A DNA stretch of 64,000 nt from Curtobacterium sp. VKM Ac-1376 (GCF_015351025.1 NZ_JADKRV010000004.1:1-64000), one strand, 5' to 3'; positions 8,894-19,071 are shown, counted from the stretch's first letter. Numbers and translations are program-made. Notes: generated by a model not told the origin, from the sequence alone.

Positions 8894-9397
8894 ATGAGGA
8901 GAACCCGGGTCGTCGTGGCCGTCGTCGGGGTGTCGGTCGTCACGCTGTACGCGGCACTGCTGGCGGTGAACGCGCTGGTGCTCGACCCGCTCGGCGCGGT
9001 CCCCGGTGCGACGCTGGCCGAGATCGACCGGCACCTCGACGCGCAGGGGTTCCACGTGCAGACCGACATCGTGGTCGTGATCGCGCTCGCCTCGGTCGGG
9101 GTCGTGCTCGCCGTGGTGCTGTCGGTGCTGCTGCTCGTCACCCGGGCACCGACCCACGTCATCGCCGCGGTCCTGCTGGCCGTGGTCGTGCTGGGCGGTC
9201 CGGCGTCGTTCTGGAGCGGGTTCGCGCTCGGCATGGACGTCGCGGACGGCTTCGGCACCGACGGCGGTGACCACACCATCTGGGCCGGCGTGCTGTACGT
9301 GACGAGCCTCGTCGCGCTCGTCGCACTGCCGTTCGTGCTCGTCATCGGTCAGGCACGGCACGTGCGCCGCACCACCCTGCGGGCGCGCGCGGCCTGA
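8894..9397 (+). CDS. Hypothetical four-helix membrane protein
   Basis: A 167-residue protein I do not recognise. It has four hydrophobic helices (about residues 6-26, 55-78, 85-102, 130-155) and a basic C-terminus (RHVRRTTLRARAA). A polar loop after the first helix contains an Asp/His-rich stretch (EIDRHLDAQGFHVQTD). It is transcribed divergently from the antiporter operon. The ATG at 8894 is preferred because a TACTGT box sits 7 nt upstream. It is followed by a palindromic intergenic repeat that may serve as its terminator. Confidence 0.6.
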   Translation: MRRTRVVVAVVGVSVVTLYAALLAVNALVLDPLGAVPGATLAEIDRHLDAQGFHVQTDIVVVIALASVGVVLAVVLSVLLLVTRAPTHVIAAVLLAVVVLGGPASFWSGFALGMDVADGFGTDGGDHTIWAGVLYVTSLVALVALPFVLVIGQARHVRRTTLRARAA

Positions 9398-9405
9398 CGG
9401 ACGCA

Positions 9406-9455
9406 CCACGGGCCTCCAGTCCGGTCTTCCGGTCTTCCGGCCTGGAGGCCCGTGG
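9406..9455. repeat. Palindrome with GGGCCTCCAG arms
   Basis: Perfect 14-bp arms 9406-9419 and 9442-9455. The loop contains a short tandem TCTTCCGG-like repeat. It lies 9 nt after a stop codon, so it can also terminate transcription. A near copy is at 51236-51308. Confidence 0.7.
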
Positions 9456-9502
9456 CCGCGTCCGCACGACGCCGTCGTCTCGTCGAGACGCCCCGTCCAC
9501 CG

Positions 9503-9532
9503 CGAGACGCCGCCGTATCCGGCGGCGTCTCG
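9503..9532. repeat. Palindrome with CGAGACGCCGCCG arms
   Basis: Perfect 13-bp arms 9503-9515 and 9520-9532 with a 4-nt loop. Degenerate half-copies (GACGCCGTCGTCTCG-like, ACGACGGCGTC) flank it. The same core recurs at 51115-51146, and a half-copy is at 19101-19116. Confidence 0.7.
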
Positions 9533-9578
9533 ACGACCAGACGGCGTCAACGCAACACGACGGCGTCTGCCGGCCGTG

Positions 9579-11465
9579 CTACTCCGGCTCGCTCGTCTTC
9601 TCGCCGATGACCTGCTCGTCGGACGCCTTCGCACCCTCGGCGCCGTCCGACCGCCCGCCGCCCACGACCACGTCGTCCTCGTCGAAGCCGAACGCGATGT
9701 CCGGGGCCTCGAGCCGCACGCGGTCCGCGCTCTCGTCGTCGGGCTGCAGCTGCGACTCCCGCTCGGCGGCGACGCGCTTGAGGTAGTTCGCGACCTCGTG
9801 CTCGGTCGTCTCCTGGTCCCAGCCGAGCACGTCCGCCATGAGCCTCGCGGCGACCGGGGCCGCGGACTCGCCGCGGTCCCAGGCCTCGATCGAGATGCGT
9901 GTGCGGCGGGCCAGGACGTCCTCCAGATGCAGGGCTCCCTCGTGCGAGGCCGCGTACACGACCTCGGCGCCGATGTAGTCGTCGGCTCCGGGCAGCGGCT
10001 CGGCGAGCGCCGGGTCCTGCTCGACGAGCTGCAGGACCTCGGTCGCCAGGGTGCCGTACCGGTTCAGCAGGTGCTCGATGCGGACCTTGTGCACGTTGAA
10101 CGCACGGGCCGTGCGGGCGCGACGGTTCCACGCGGCCGGGTAGCCCTCGGCCCCGAGGAGCGGGATGTCCTCCGTCGTCGACGCCGGGATCTTGCCGTCC
10201 ATCGCTGCGACGGCCTCGTCGATGGCGTCCTTGCCCATCACGCGGTAGGTCGTCCACTTGCCACCCGCGACCACGACGAGCCCGGGGACGGTGTGCGCGA
10301 CGACGTGCTCGCGGCTGAGCTTCGAGGTCTGATCGGACTCGCCCGCCAGCAGTGGGCGGAGCCCGGCGTAGACGCCCTCCACGTCCTCGCGGGTGAGCGG
10401 CACCCGGACCACCTTGTTGATGTGCTCGAGGATGTAGTCGATGTCCGCCGCGGTCGCCGCCGGGTGGGCCTTGTCGAGGTACCAGTCGGTGTCGGTCGTG
10501 CCGACGAGCCAGTGTCGGCCCCACGGGATGACGAACAGCACGCTCTTCTCGGTGCGCAGGATCATGCCCATGTTCGACTGGAACCGGTCGCGCGGGATGA
10601 CGAGGTGCACGCCCTTCGACGCCCGCACCTTGAACTGCCCGCGGGTGCCGATCATCGCCTGGGTGTCGTCGGTCCAGACGCCGGTGGCGTTCACGACCTG
10701 CTTCGCCCGGATCTCGAACCGCTCACCGGTCTGGATGTCGTGCGCCTGGGCACCGACGACCCGCTCCCCGACCTTGATGAAGCCCTCGATGCGGATCCGG
10801 CTGGCGGCGTGGGCACCGTACGACGCCGCGGTGCGGACGAGCGAGGCGACGTAGCGGGCGTCGTCGACCTGGGCGTCGTAGTAGGTCATGCCACCGACGA
10901 AGGCGTCCTTCTTGAGCGCCGGCATCGAGCGGAGCACCTGCGTGCGGCTGAGGTGCCGGTGGTGCGGAACCCCTGGCGGACGACCCCCGGACCAGCTGAA
11001 CGCGTCGTACATTGCCATGCCGATGCCGATGTAGAAGCGCTCCCAGACACGGTGGTTGAGCGGGTAGAGGAACCGTACGGGCTTCACCAGGTGCGGGGCG
11101 ATCCGCTGCAGCAGCAGACCGCGTTCGATGAGGGCCTCGCGCACGAGCCCGAAGTTCAGCTGCTCGAGGTACCGGATGCCGCCGTGCACGAGCTTCGACG
11201 ACCGGCTCGACGTGCCAGAGCCCCAGTCGCGCGCCTCGACGATGCCCACGCTCAGGCCACGGGTGACGGCGTCGAGCGCGCTCCCCGCGCCGACGATGCC
11301 GCCGCCGACGACCAGGACGTCGAGCTCCTTGGTCTTCAGCGTCTCGATCGCCGCCGCGCGTTCGTCGGGCCCGAGCTTCGCCGCGGGGTCGAACCCCACG
11401 CCGGGCGCGACGTCACGCGGACGTCCGGCCGTGCTGGTCTGCTTCGTCGTGCTGGACTTGGCCAT
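9579..11465 (-). CDS. glpD: Aerobic glycerol-3-phosphate dehydrogenase
   Basis: FAD-dependent membrane-associated enzyme that oxidises glycerol-3-phosphate to dihydroxyacetone phosphate and passes electrons to quinone. The 628-residue protein has the FAD-binding Rossmann motif VLVVGGGIVGAGSALDAVTRG near residue 50 and then SGTSSRSSKLVHGGIRYLEQ, a strong family signature. The C-terminal GlpD domain contains a conserved region around DVLARRTRISIEAW. About 45 acidic residues at the end exceed the usual 570-585 length. A GGAGG site precedes the ATG. It stands alone here. Confidence 0.95.
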   Translation of the reverse strand: MAKSSTTKQTSTAGRPRDVAPGVGFDPAAKLGPDERAAAIETLKTKELDVLVVGGGIVGAGSALDAVTRGLSVGIVEARDWGSGTSSRSSKLVHGGIRYLEQLNFGLVREALIERGLLLQRIAPHLVKPVRFLYPLNHRVWERFYIGIGMAMYDAFSWSGGRPPGVPHHRHLSRTQVLRSMPALKKDAFVGGMTYYDAQVDDARYVASLVRTAASYGAHAASRIRIEGFIKVGERVVGAQAHDIQTGERFEIRAKQVVNATGVWTDDTQAMIGTRGQFKVRASKGVHLVIPRDRFQSNMGMILRTEKSVLFVIPWGRHWLVGTTDTDWYLDKAHPAATAADIDYILEHINKVVRVPLTREDVEGVYAGLRPLLAGESDQTSKLSREHVVAHTVPGLVVVAGGKWTTYRVMGKDAIDEAVAAMDGKIPASTTEDIPLLGAEGYPAAWNRRARTARAFNVHKVRIEHLLNRYGTLATEVLQLVEQDPALAEPLPGADDYIGAEVVYAASHEGALHLEDVLARRTRISIEAWDRGESAAPVAARLMADVLGWDQETTEHEVANYLKRVAAERESQLQPDDESADRVRLEAPDIAFGFDEDDVVVGGGRSDGAEGAKASDEQVIGEKTSEPE

Positions 11466-11527
11466 CGTCGCCTCCGGGTCACGGACGGCGCCGGGGCGTC
11501 ACCCGCGGCAGTGCCCGGGTGCCACCG

Positions 11528-12646
11528 TCACTGGTGGTACGGCGCCACGACCACTTCTACTCGCTGGAACTCCTTGACGTCGGAGTATCCGGTGGTCGCC
11601 ATCGACCGACGGAGTGCACCGACGAGGTTGGCACGCCCGTCGAACGTCGGCGTCGGACCGTTCAGGACGTTCTCGAGCGGGGCGATGGTGCCCACCTGGA
11701 CCCGGCGACCGCGGGGCAGCTCGGGGTGGTGCGCCTCGGCACCCCAGTGGTAGCCACCACCGGGAGCCTCGGTCGCGCGGGCGAGCGCGGTGCCGAGCAT
11801 GACGGCATCGGCCCCGACGGCGATGGCCTTGACGATGTCGCCGGCGGTGTCGAGCCCGCCGTCGGCGATGACGTGCACGTAGCGGCCACCCGACTCGTCG
11901 AGGTAGTCACGACGGGCACCGGCGACGTCCGCGACGGCGGTGGCCATCGGGGCGTGGATGCCGAGCGCGGCGCGGGTGGTCGACGCTGCGCCGCCACCGA
12001 AGCCGACGAGCACGCCGGCGGCACCGGTGCGCATCAGGTGCAGCGCCGACGTGTACGTCGAGGCACCGCCCACGATGACCGGGACGTCGAGCTCGTAGAT
12101 GAACTTCTTGAGGTTGAGGGGCGCTTCGTTCTGCGACACGTGCTCGGCCGAGACCGTCGTGCCACGGATGACGAACAGGTCGACGCCGGCGTCGACGACC
12201 GTCTTCGAGAACTCCTGCGTGCGCTGCGGGCTGAGCGAACCGGCGACCGGCACACCGGCGGCACGGATCTCGGCCAGGCGTGCGGTGATCAGTTCGGCCT
12301 TGATCGGCTCGGAGTAGATCTCCTGCATGCGCTTCGTGACGTTGCCGTCGGTGAGTGACTTGATCTCGTCGTAGTGGGGCGTCGGGTCCTCGTACCGGGT
12401 CCACAGCCCCTCGAGGTCGAGCACGCCCAGGATGCCGAGCTTGCCCATCTGGATGACCGTCGCCGGCGAGGACACGGAGTCCATCGGTGCCGAGAGGATC
12501 GGCGATGCGAAGGTGAACGCGTCGATCGACCACTGCACACTGACGTCACGCGGGTCACGCGTCCGCCTGGAGGGGACCACTGCGATGTCGTCGAACGCGT
12601 ACGCCCGACGTCCGCGCTTGCCTGCACCGATCTCGACTTCGCTCAC
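11528..12646 (-). CDS. GuaB3 family IMP dehydrogenase-related protein
   Basis: A 372-residue TIM-barrel protein of the GuaB3 family, without CBS domains. It keeps the actinobacterial GuaB3 start (KRGRRAYAFDDIAVVPSRRTRDP) and ADGGLDTAGDIVKAIAVGADAVMLGTALA. In the loop where catalytic IMP dehydrogenases have a Cys (GSICTTR), it has GGGAASTTR, so the nucleophile is missing. Mycobacterial GuaB3 also lacks it, as I recall. Actinobacterial GuaB3 function is unproven, so I avoid calling it an IMP dehydrogenase. It starts at a GTG with a TAGGCT box 6 nt upstream. Confidence 0.88.
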   Translation of the reverse strand: MSEVEIGAGKRGRRAYAFDDIAVVPSRRTRDPRDVSVQWSIDAFTFASPILSAPMDSVSSPATVIQMGKLGILGVLDLEGLWTRYEDPTPHYDEIKSLTDGNVTKRMQEIYSEPIKAELITARLAEIRAAGVPVAGSLSPQRTQEFSKTVVDAGVDLFVIRGTTVSAEHVSQNEAPLNLKKFIYELDVPVIVGGASTYTSALHLMRTGAAGVLVGFGGGAASTTRAALGIHAPMATAVADVAGARRDYLDESGGRYVHVIADGGLDTAGDIVKAIAVGADAVMLGTALARATEAPGGGYHWGAEAHHPELPRGRRVQVGTIAPLENVLNGPTPTFDGRANLVGALRRSMATTGYSDVKEFQRVEVVVAPYHQ

Positions 12647-12652
12647 CAGGAC

Positions 12653-12658
12653 AGCCTA
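12653..12658 (-). promoter_or_regulatory. Leaderless -10 box for guaB3
   Basis: TAGGCT on the minus strand, 6 nt before the GTG at 12646. It supports this start and a leaderless message. Confidence 0.5.
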
Positions 12659-12707
12659 CCGGGCGGGTTCCGCCGCGTGCACGGGCCGGACGGTGCGGAC
12701 GGGGGCG

Positions 12708-12834
12708 TGGCGGGCGGGTCGTGTGGCGGGCGGGTCGTGTGGCGGGCGGCCTCGCACGGTGCGAGGCGTTCCGCGCACGGTGCGAGGCGTTCCGCGCACG
12801 GTGCGAGGCGTTCCGCGCACGGTGCGAGGTTCCG
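12708..12834. repeat. Tandem repeats upstream of guaB3
   Basis: Two tandem arrays abut. About 12708-12748 holds 2.3 copies of a 16-bp unit (GCGGGCGGGTCGTGTG). 12754-12834 holds three perfect 21-bp units at 12754-12774, 12775-12795 and 12796-12816, plus a shortened fourth copy. The unit contains GCACGGTGCGAGG. The regular head-to-tail spacing without spacers shows it is not a CRISPR. Confidence 0.85.
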
Positions 12835-12883
12835 TCTTCGGTGCGAGGTCGCGAGGATCGCACGACGTGCAGAACCTCGCACC
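12821..12883. repeat. Inverted repeat GGTGCGAGGTTC
   Basis: Perfect 12-bp arms 12821-12832 and 12872-12883 around a 39-nt centre. The left arm is the end of the 21-bp tandem array. It may act as a terminator for the small gene ending at 12910 (minus strand). Confidence 0.55.
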
Positions 12884-12909
12884 AGGCGGCGTCAGCGCGA
12901 CCGGAGCCG

Positions 12910-13101
12910 TCAGCGCGGACGCCGCGGCGCGCGCCGGCGCTTCCGGAGCGCCCGCAGCACGAGGCCGAGCAGGAGCGCGAGCACCACGAGGACGACGAGG
13001 AGCACGGCCGCCACCTTGACGAGCAACGCCGCCCCCACGAAGAGCGCGATGAACACCAGCCAGACGAGGGCGTCGAGCACGAGGGGTCCGGAGGTACGCA
13101 C
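12910..13101 (-). CDS. Small hydrophobic membrane protein
   Basis: A 63-residue predicted protein: a short N-terminus (MRTSGPLVLDA), one long or two adjacent hydrophobic helices from residue 12 to 48 rich in Val and Leu, then a very basic tail (RALRKRRRAPRRPR). I do not recognise a family. The GTG start at 13101 is the first in frame after the upstream terminator and has no strong ribosome-binding site. Base composition suits a real gene, but the evidence is only the helix-plus-basic-tail pattern. Confidence 0.45.
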   Translation of the reverse strand: MRTSGPLVLDALVWLVFIALFVGAALLVKVAAVLLVVLVVLALLLGLVLRALRKRRRAPRRPR

Positions 13102-13160
13102 CCGCGGAACGATACCGACCTGCGCGGGGCGAGCCGTGCCTCCAGGCCGGGTGAAGGAGC

Positions 13161-13196
13161 GGGGCCGTGCGGCGCGAAGCGACCACGCACGGCCCC
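13161..13196. terminator. Hairpin between livF and the small membrane gene
   Basis: Perfect 10-bp GC-rich arms (13161-13170 and 13187-13196) lie about 50 nt past the livF stop on the minus strand. It is the likely end of the liv operon. Confidence 0.5.
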
Positions 13197-13246
13197 ACCC
13201 GTCACGGATACCACCCCCACAGCGGTACCCGTAGCCGACGACAGCG

Positions 13247-14053
13247 CTAGCGCTGTGCGTCGACGTCCTTGGCGAGCGTCCCCAGGTAGAGCTCGATGAC
13301 CTTGGGATCGTCGGCGAGTTCCTTCCCGGTGCCCGAGTACGCGTTCTTCCCCTGGTCGAGCACGTACCCACGATCGCAGATCTGCAGACAGCGTCGCGCG
13401 TTCTGCTCCACCATGATGATCGACACACCGGCCTTGTTGATCCGCCGTGTGCGCAGGAACGTCTCGTCCTGGCGGACCGGGGACAGTCCAGCGCTCGGCT
13501 CGTCGAGCAGCAGCACCTTCGGGTCCATCATCAGCGCCCGGGCCATCGCGACGGACTGCCGCTCACCGCCCGAGAGCGATCCGGCCCGCTGGTTGCGCCG
13601 CTGTTCGAGGACCGGGAACAGGTCGTAGATGACCTCGAGCCGCTCCGCGAACTTCCGGGGCCGCAGGTACAGCCCCATCTGCAGGTTCTCCTCGATCGAC
13701 AGCGAGGGGAACACGTTGTTCGACTGCGGCACGAAGCCGACGCCGGCCTGCACGAGCTTGTTCGCCTTGAGGTTCGTGATGTCCTCACCCTGCAGCGTCA
13801 CCGCGCCCTCGCGGATCGACACCAGCCCGAACAGCGCTTTGAGCAGCGTCGACTTGCCCGCGCCGTTCGGCCCGATGATGCCGATCAGTTCGCCCGGGTA
13901 GCAGTCCAGGTCGCAGCCGTTCAGGATGTTCACGCCCGGCAGGTACCCGGCGACGAGGTTCTTCGCGCTGAGCACCGGCTCGCGTTCCAGCGTGGCCGCC
14001 GGGGACGGACTGGAGGCACCGCTCACGTTCGTGGGGTCCGTTGCGTCGGTCAT
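13247..14053 (-). CDS. livF: Branched-chain amino acid ABC transporter ATPase LivF
   Basis: Cytoplasmic ATPase, last gene of a livH-livM-livG-livF operon for uptake of branched-chain amino acids or related substrates. The 268-residue protein has Walker A IGPNGAGKSTLLKALFGL (about residue 63), signature LSGGERQSVAMARAL and Walker B VLLLDEPSAGLSP. A 28-residue polar N-terminal extension precedes the domain. The ATG at 14053 overlaps the livG stop by 4 nt, which decides the start over the longer open frame. Confidence 0.93.
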   Translation of the reverse strand: MTDATDPTNVSGASSPSPAATLEREPVLSAKNLVAGYLPGVNILNGCDLDCYPGELIGIIGPNGAGKSTLLKALFGLVSIREGAVTLQGEDITNLKANKLVQAGVGFVPQSNNVFPSLSIEENLQMGLYLRPRKFAERLEVIYDLFPVLEQRRNQRAGSLSGGERQSVAMARALMMDPKVLLLDEPSAGLSPVRQDETFLRTRRINKAGVSIIMVEQNARRCLQICDRGYVLDQGKNAYSGTGKELADDPKVIELYLGTLAKDVDAQR

Positions 14054-14940
14054 CGGGTCGTCTCCTCTGCTGCGTCCTCTTCGGCGACTTCCTCGGCGAG
14101 TTCCTCGAAGGTCTCCTCGGTGAGGAGCGAGTCGTCGCCCAGGTCGGTGTCGTGGTGCGCACCGAGGTACGCGTCGATGACGGCCTGGTCGTCCATCACC
14201 GTGTCGGCCGGCCCCTCGGCGACGACCTTGCCCTCGGCCATCACGACCACCCAGTCCGAGATGTGCCGGACCATGTGCATGTCGTGCTCGACGAACAGCA
14301 CGGTCATGCCGTCGTCGCGCAGGGACTGGATGTGCCCGAGCAGTGACTGGGTGAGCGCGGGGTTCACGCCGGCCATCGGCTCGTCGAGCATGATCATCGT
14401 CGGGTCGGACATCAGCGCCCGTGCCATCTCGAGCAGCTTCCGCTGGCCGCCCGACAGCGAGCCCGCGTAGTCGTCCTTCTTGGTGTCGAGCTTGAAGCGG
14501 GCGAGCAGGTCCTCGGCCTTCGCCGTGATCTCGCGCTCCCGCTTCGCCCACACCGGCTTGACCAGGGCGGCGAAGAAGTTCTCGCCGGGCTGGTCACGGG
14601 CGCCGAGCAGCATGTTCTGCATCACGGTCAGACGGGACAACGCCTTCGTCAACTGGAAGGTGCGGACCATGCCCCGGTTCGCGATGTGCGTCGCGCTCGT
14701 CTTCTGCAGCGTGGTGCCGTTGAACTGCGTCGTCGCACCGGGGCCCGGCTTGTCGAACCCGGTGAGCAGGTTGAAGAACGTCGTCTTGCCGGCGCCGTTC
14801 GGACCGATGAGGGCCGTGATGGAGCCGCGCTGGACCTCGAGGTGGTCGACGTCGACGGCGGTCATGCCCCCGAAGCGCCGGGTGACGCCGTCGACCGAGA
14901 GGATCGGGTCGGCCTTGGGGTGACTGTAGGTCTCAGACAC
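14050..14940 (-). CDS. livG: Branched-chain amino acid ABC transporter ATPase LivG
   Basis: Second ATPase of the Liv transporter, 296 residues. Walker A is LIGPNGAGKTTFFNLLTGF, the signature is SLSGGQRKLLEMARALM, and Walker B is IMLDEPMAGVNP followed by the FVEHDM switch. The tail AEGPADTVMDDQAVIDAYLG is typical for LivG. The final 45 residues are strongly acidic (Asp/Glu-rich) and extra to the family. It overlaps livM by 8 nt and livF by 4 nt, so the ATPases and permeases are translationally coupled. Confidence 0.93.
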   Translation of the reverse strand: MSETYSHPKADPILSVDGVTRRFGGMTAVDVDHLEVQRGSITALIGPNGAGKTTFFNLLTGFDKPGPGATTQFNGTTLQKTSATHIANRGMVRTFQLTKALSRLTVMQNMLLGARDQPGENFFAALVKPVWAKREREITAKAEDLLARFKLDTKKDDYAGSLSGGQRKLLEMARALMSDPTMIMLDEPMAGVNPALTQSLLGHIQSLRDDGMTVLFVEHDMHMVRHISDWVVVMAEGKVVAEGPADTVMDDQAVIDAYLGAHHDTDLGDDSLLTEETFEELAEEVAEEDAAEETTR

Positions 14941-15919
14941 TGAACGTCAGCTCCTTCTTGTTGCCGAGCAGTCCCTGTGGACGGAACACGATGAGGAGCA
15001 TGAGCGCGACGCCGACGAGCACGTACGAGAACTGCTCCGCCTGCTGTGCGTTCATGACGGAGTCCGGGATGAAGTCGCCCGCGAGGGTGCGGACGAACAG
15101 CCGGACGACGAAGAACAGCACGGCGCCGAGCACGGGCCCGAACACCGTCGCCGCTCCGCCGAGGATCAGCGCCGTCCAGATGAAGAACGTCATCGACCGG
15201 CCCATGGCATCGGGCTGCACCGAACTCGGCAGCACGTAGATGATGCCGGCGATGGCACCGAGCGCCCCGCCGAACACGAGCGCCTGCATCTTGTACGAGT
15301 AGACGTTCTTGCCGAGCGAGCGGACGGCGTCCTCGTCCTCGCGGATGGCCTTGACCACGCGGCCCCACGGGCTGCGCATGAGCAGGAAGAGCACCAGGGT
15401 GAACAGGGCGACCATGCCCCACGCCGCGATGCGGATCCACCAGCCGTTGACGCCGTTGTTGGCGTAGGTGAACCACAGGATCGTGGTGGTGCCGTCGGGC
15501 AGCGGGCTGAGCGCGTTGAACGGGTCGCGGTAGCTCGAGCCGGTGATGCCGTTCGAACCGCCCGTGGTCGTGGTGAGCAGACTCGAGCGGCCGACCATGC
15601 GGATGATCTCGGCGCCGGAGATCGTGACGATCGCCAGGTAGTCGCCACGGAGCCGCAGGGTCGGGATGCCGAGGATGATCGCGAACACGATCGCGACGAG
15701 CAGGGCGATCAGGACGGCCATCACGAACGGCAGGCCGTTCGTGATCGAGATGGCGAACCCGTAGGCGCCGAGCAGCAGGAACGCCGCCTGGCCCATGTTC
15801 ACGAGCCCGGTGAGGCCGAAGTGCACGTTCAGCCCGATCGCGGCCAGGGCGAACGCCGCCGTGGTCGGGGCGAGTGCTTCCTGACTGAGCGAGGACAGCA
15901 GGTTGAGGATGTAGTCCAT
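14933..15919 (-). CDS. livM: Branched-chain amino acid ABC transporter permease LivM
   Basis: Integral membrane permease, 328 residues, with about eight helices. Family motifs include GLTGLVNMGQAAFLLLGAYGFA early, then LGIPTLRLRGDYLAIVTISGAEIIRM and a coupling-loop region MRSPWGRVVKAIREDEDAVRSLGKNVY, which contacts the ATPases. It ends in LMLLIVFRPQGLLG, characteristic of LivM. It follows livH by 12 nt. Confidence 0.93.
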   Translation of the reverse strand: MDYILNLLSSLSQEALAPTTAAFALAAIGLNVHFGLTGLVNMGQAAFLLLGAYGFAISITNGLPFVMAVLIALLVAIVFAIILGIPTLRLRGDYLAIVTISGAEIIRMVGRSSLLTTTTGGSNGITGSSYRDPFNALSPLPDGTTTILWFTYANNGVNGWWIRIAAWGMVALFTLVLFLLMRSPWGRVVKAIREDEDAVRSLGKNVYSYKMQALVFGGALGAIAGIIYVLPSSVQPDAMGRSMTFFIWTALILGGAATVFGPVLGAVLFFVVRLFVRTLAGDFIPDSVMNAQQAEQFSYVLVGVALMLLIVFRPQGLLGNKKELTFSV

Positions 15920-15931
15920 GCGCGTGCTCCC

Positions 15932-17326
15932 TTAGCCGATCCGCTCGGCGCGGCCGAAGATGCCCTGCGGCCGGAACAGCAGGATGAGGATGAGGATGAC
16001 GAGGGCGGTGGCGTACTTGAAGTCACCGGGGAGCACGAGGTTCGTGAGCTCGACGACGACGCCGATGATCATCGACCCGACCAGGGCGCCGTAGGCGGTA
16101 CCGAGCCCACCGAGCGTGACCGAGGCGAACATGAGCAGGAGCAGCTGGAGCCCGGTCTGCCAGTTCACGCCGTTCAGCACGAGCCCGAGCATCACGCCGG
16201 ACAGCCCCGCGAGGCCGGCGGCGAGCGTCCACACGAACCGGATCACCCGGTCGACGTCGATGCCGGACGCCGCGGCGAGCGCCGGGTTGTCCGAGACGGC
16301 GCGGGTGGCCCGGCCGAAACGGGTCTTCGCCAGGAAGAGCCCGGTGGCGACGAGGACGACCAGCGCGATGCCCATCGCGACGTAGGACTGCACCGTGAGG
16401 GTGACGCCGGCGAACCGGACGGTCTCCGGGTTGCCCTGCTGGATGCGGACCGTCGAGGCGCCGAAGAAGTACTGGAACGCGTACTGGGCGGCGATCGACA
16501 GGCCGATCGTCACGATCATGAGCTGCGTGAGGCTGATGCGCCTGCGTCGGAGTGGTCGCCAGATGGCGGCGTCCTGCAGGTAACCCGTCGCCGCGCAGAG
16601 CAGGGTGACCACGATCCCGGTGACCCAGATGTTCCACCCGAGCTGGTTCGCGAACACGTAGGCCAGCAGCCCGCCCAGGGTGACCTGCTCGCCGTGCGAG
16701 AAGCTCGACAGCCCGGTCGTGCCGTAGATGAGCGAGAGCCCGATGGAGGCCAGGGCGATGAGCAGCCCGAGTCGAAGCCCCGAGGCCAGCTGCTGCCATG
16801 CTCGCTGCGCACTGACACCCGTCGAGTCGGTCGAGGTCGTCGCGCCCTTCTGGTCGGACAGCTGGAAGATCTGCCCGACGTTGGCGTTCAGCGTCGCCTG
16901 CACCTTGCGGTCGGCGTCGGCCGCGTTGGTCAGGTACTGCCCCTTCGGCAGCGTGCTCTGGTCGACGCTCACGGTGTACCCGCCGGCATCGTCGACGCTG
17001 ACCGACCAGCGGCCGTCGTCGTTCGTGGTGGCGGTCTCGGCGAAGCCGCCCGGGCCGGTGACGTCGACGTCGACGCCTGCGGCCGGCTCGCGCTCGGAGT
17101 CGGTGATCGTGCCCTGGATGCACCCGTTGTCGGGGCTGACGGTGCAGGCCTGACTGGTGGCCGGTGCCGAGGTGGCACCGAGCGCCGGCAGGGTGACCGC
17201 CCAGTCGATGAGGAAGGTCGCCAGGAACGCGGCGACGAGCACGGCCGCGAGGACCGGTCGTCGTCGTGCGTGGCGGAGGCGGAACAGGCGCGGCTGCGCC
17301 CGTCCCGGAGGAGTGATGGATCCCAC
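15932..17326 (-). CDS. livH: LivH-type permease with N-terminal extracytoplasmic domain
   Basis: A LivH permease fused to an extra domain; 464 residues against about 290-310 for ordinary LivH. An N-terminal helix (about 22-43) leads to a 130-residue segment with two Cys (QACTVSPDNGCIQG) and a carboxypeptidase-regulatory-like beta-sandwich pattern (GTITDSEREPAAGVDVDVTG, then TTNDDGRWSVSVDDAGGY). Normal LivH follows from about residue 180 (LRLGLLIALASIGLSLIYGT to LFRPQGIFGR). The domain should lie outside the membrane, where it could contact the binding protein. The GTG at 17326 has AGAGG upstream; the longer open frame reaches into the divergent promoter region. Confidence 0.88.
   Translation of the reverse strand: MGSITPPGRAQPRLFRLRHARRRPVLAAVLVAAFLATFLIDWAVTLPALGATSAPATSQACTVSPDNGCIQGTITDSEREPAAGVDVDVTGPGGFAETATTNDDGRWSVSVDDAGGYTVSVDQSTLPKGQYLTNAADADRKVQATLNANVGQIFQLSDQKGATTSTDSTGVSAQRAWQQLASGLRLGLLIALASIGLSLIYGTTGLSSFSHGEQVTLGGLLAYVFANQLGWNIWVTGIVVTLLCAATGYLQDAAIWRPLRRRRISLTQLMIVTIGLSIAAQYAFQYFFGASTVRIQQGNPETVRFAGVTLTVQSYVAMGIALVVLVATGLFLAKTRFGRATRAVSDNPALAAASGIDVDRVIRFVWTLAAGLAGLSGVMLGLVLNGVNWQTGLQLLLLMFASVTLGGLGTAYGALVGSMIIGVVVELTNLVLPGDFKYATALVILILILLFRPQGIFGRAERIG

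Positions 17327-19071
<1,745 letters not shown>

Noticed and set aside
12754-12834. Possible CRISPR array
   Set aside because: Units are directly adjacent 21-bp repeats without spacers and there are no cas genes nearby.
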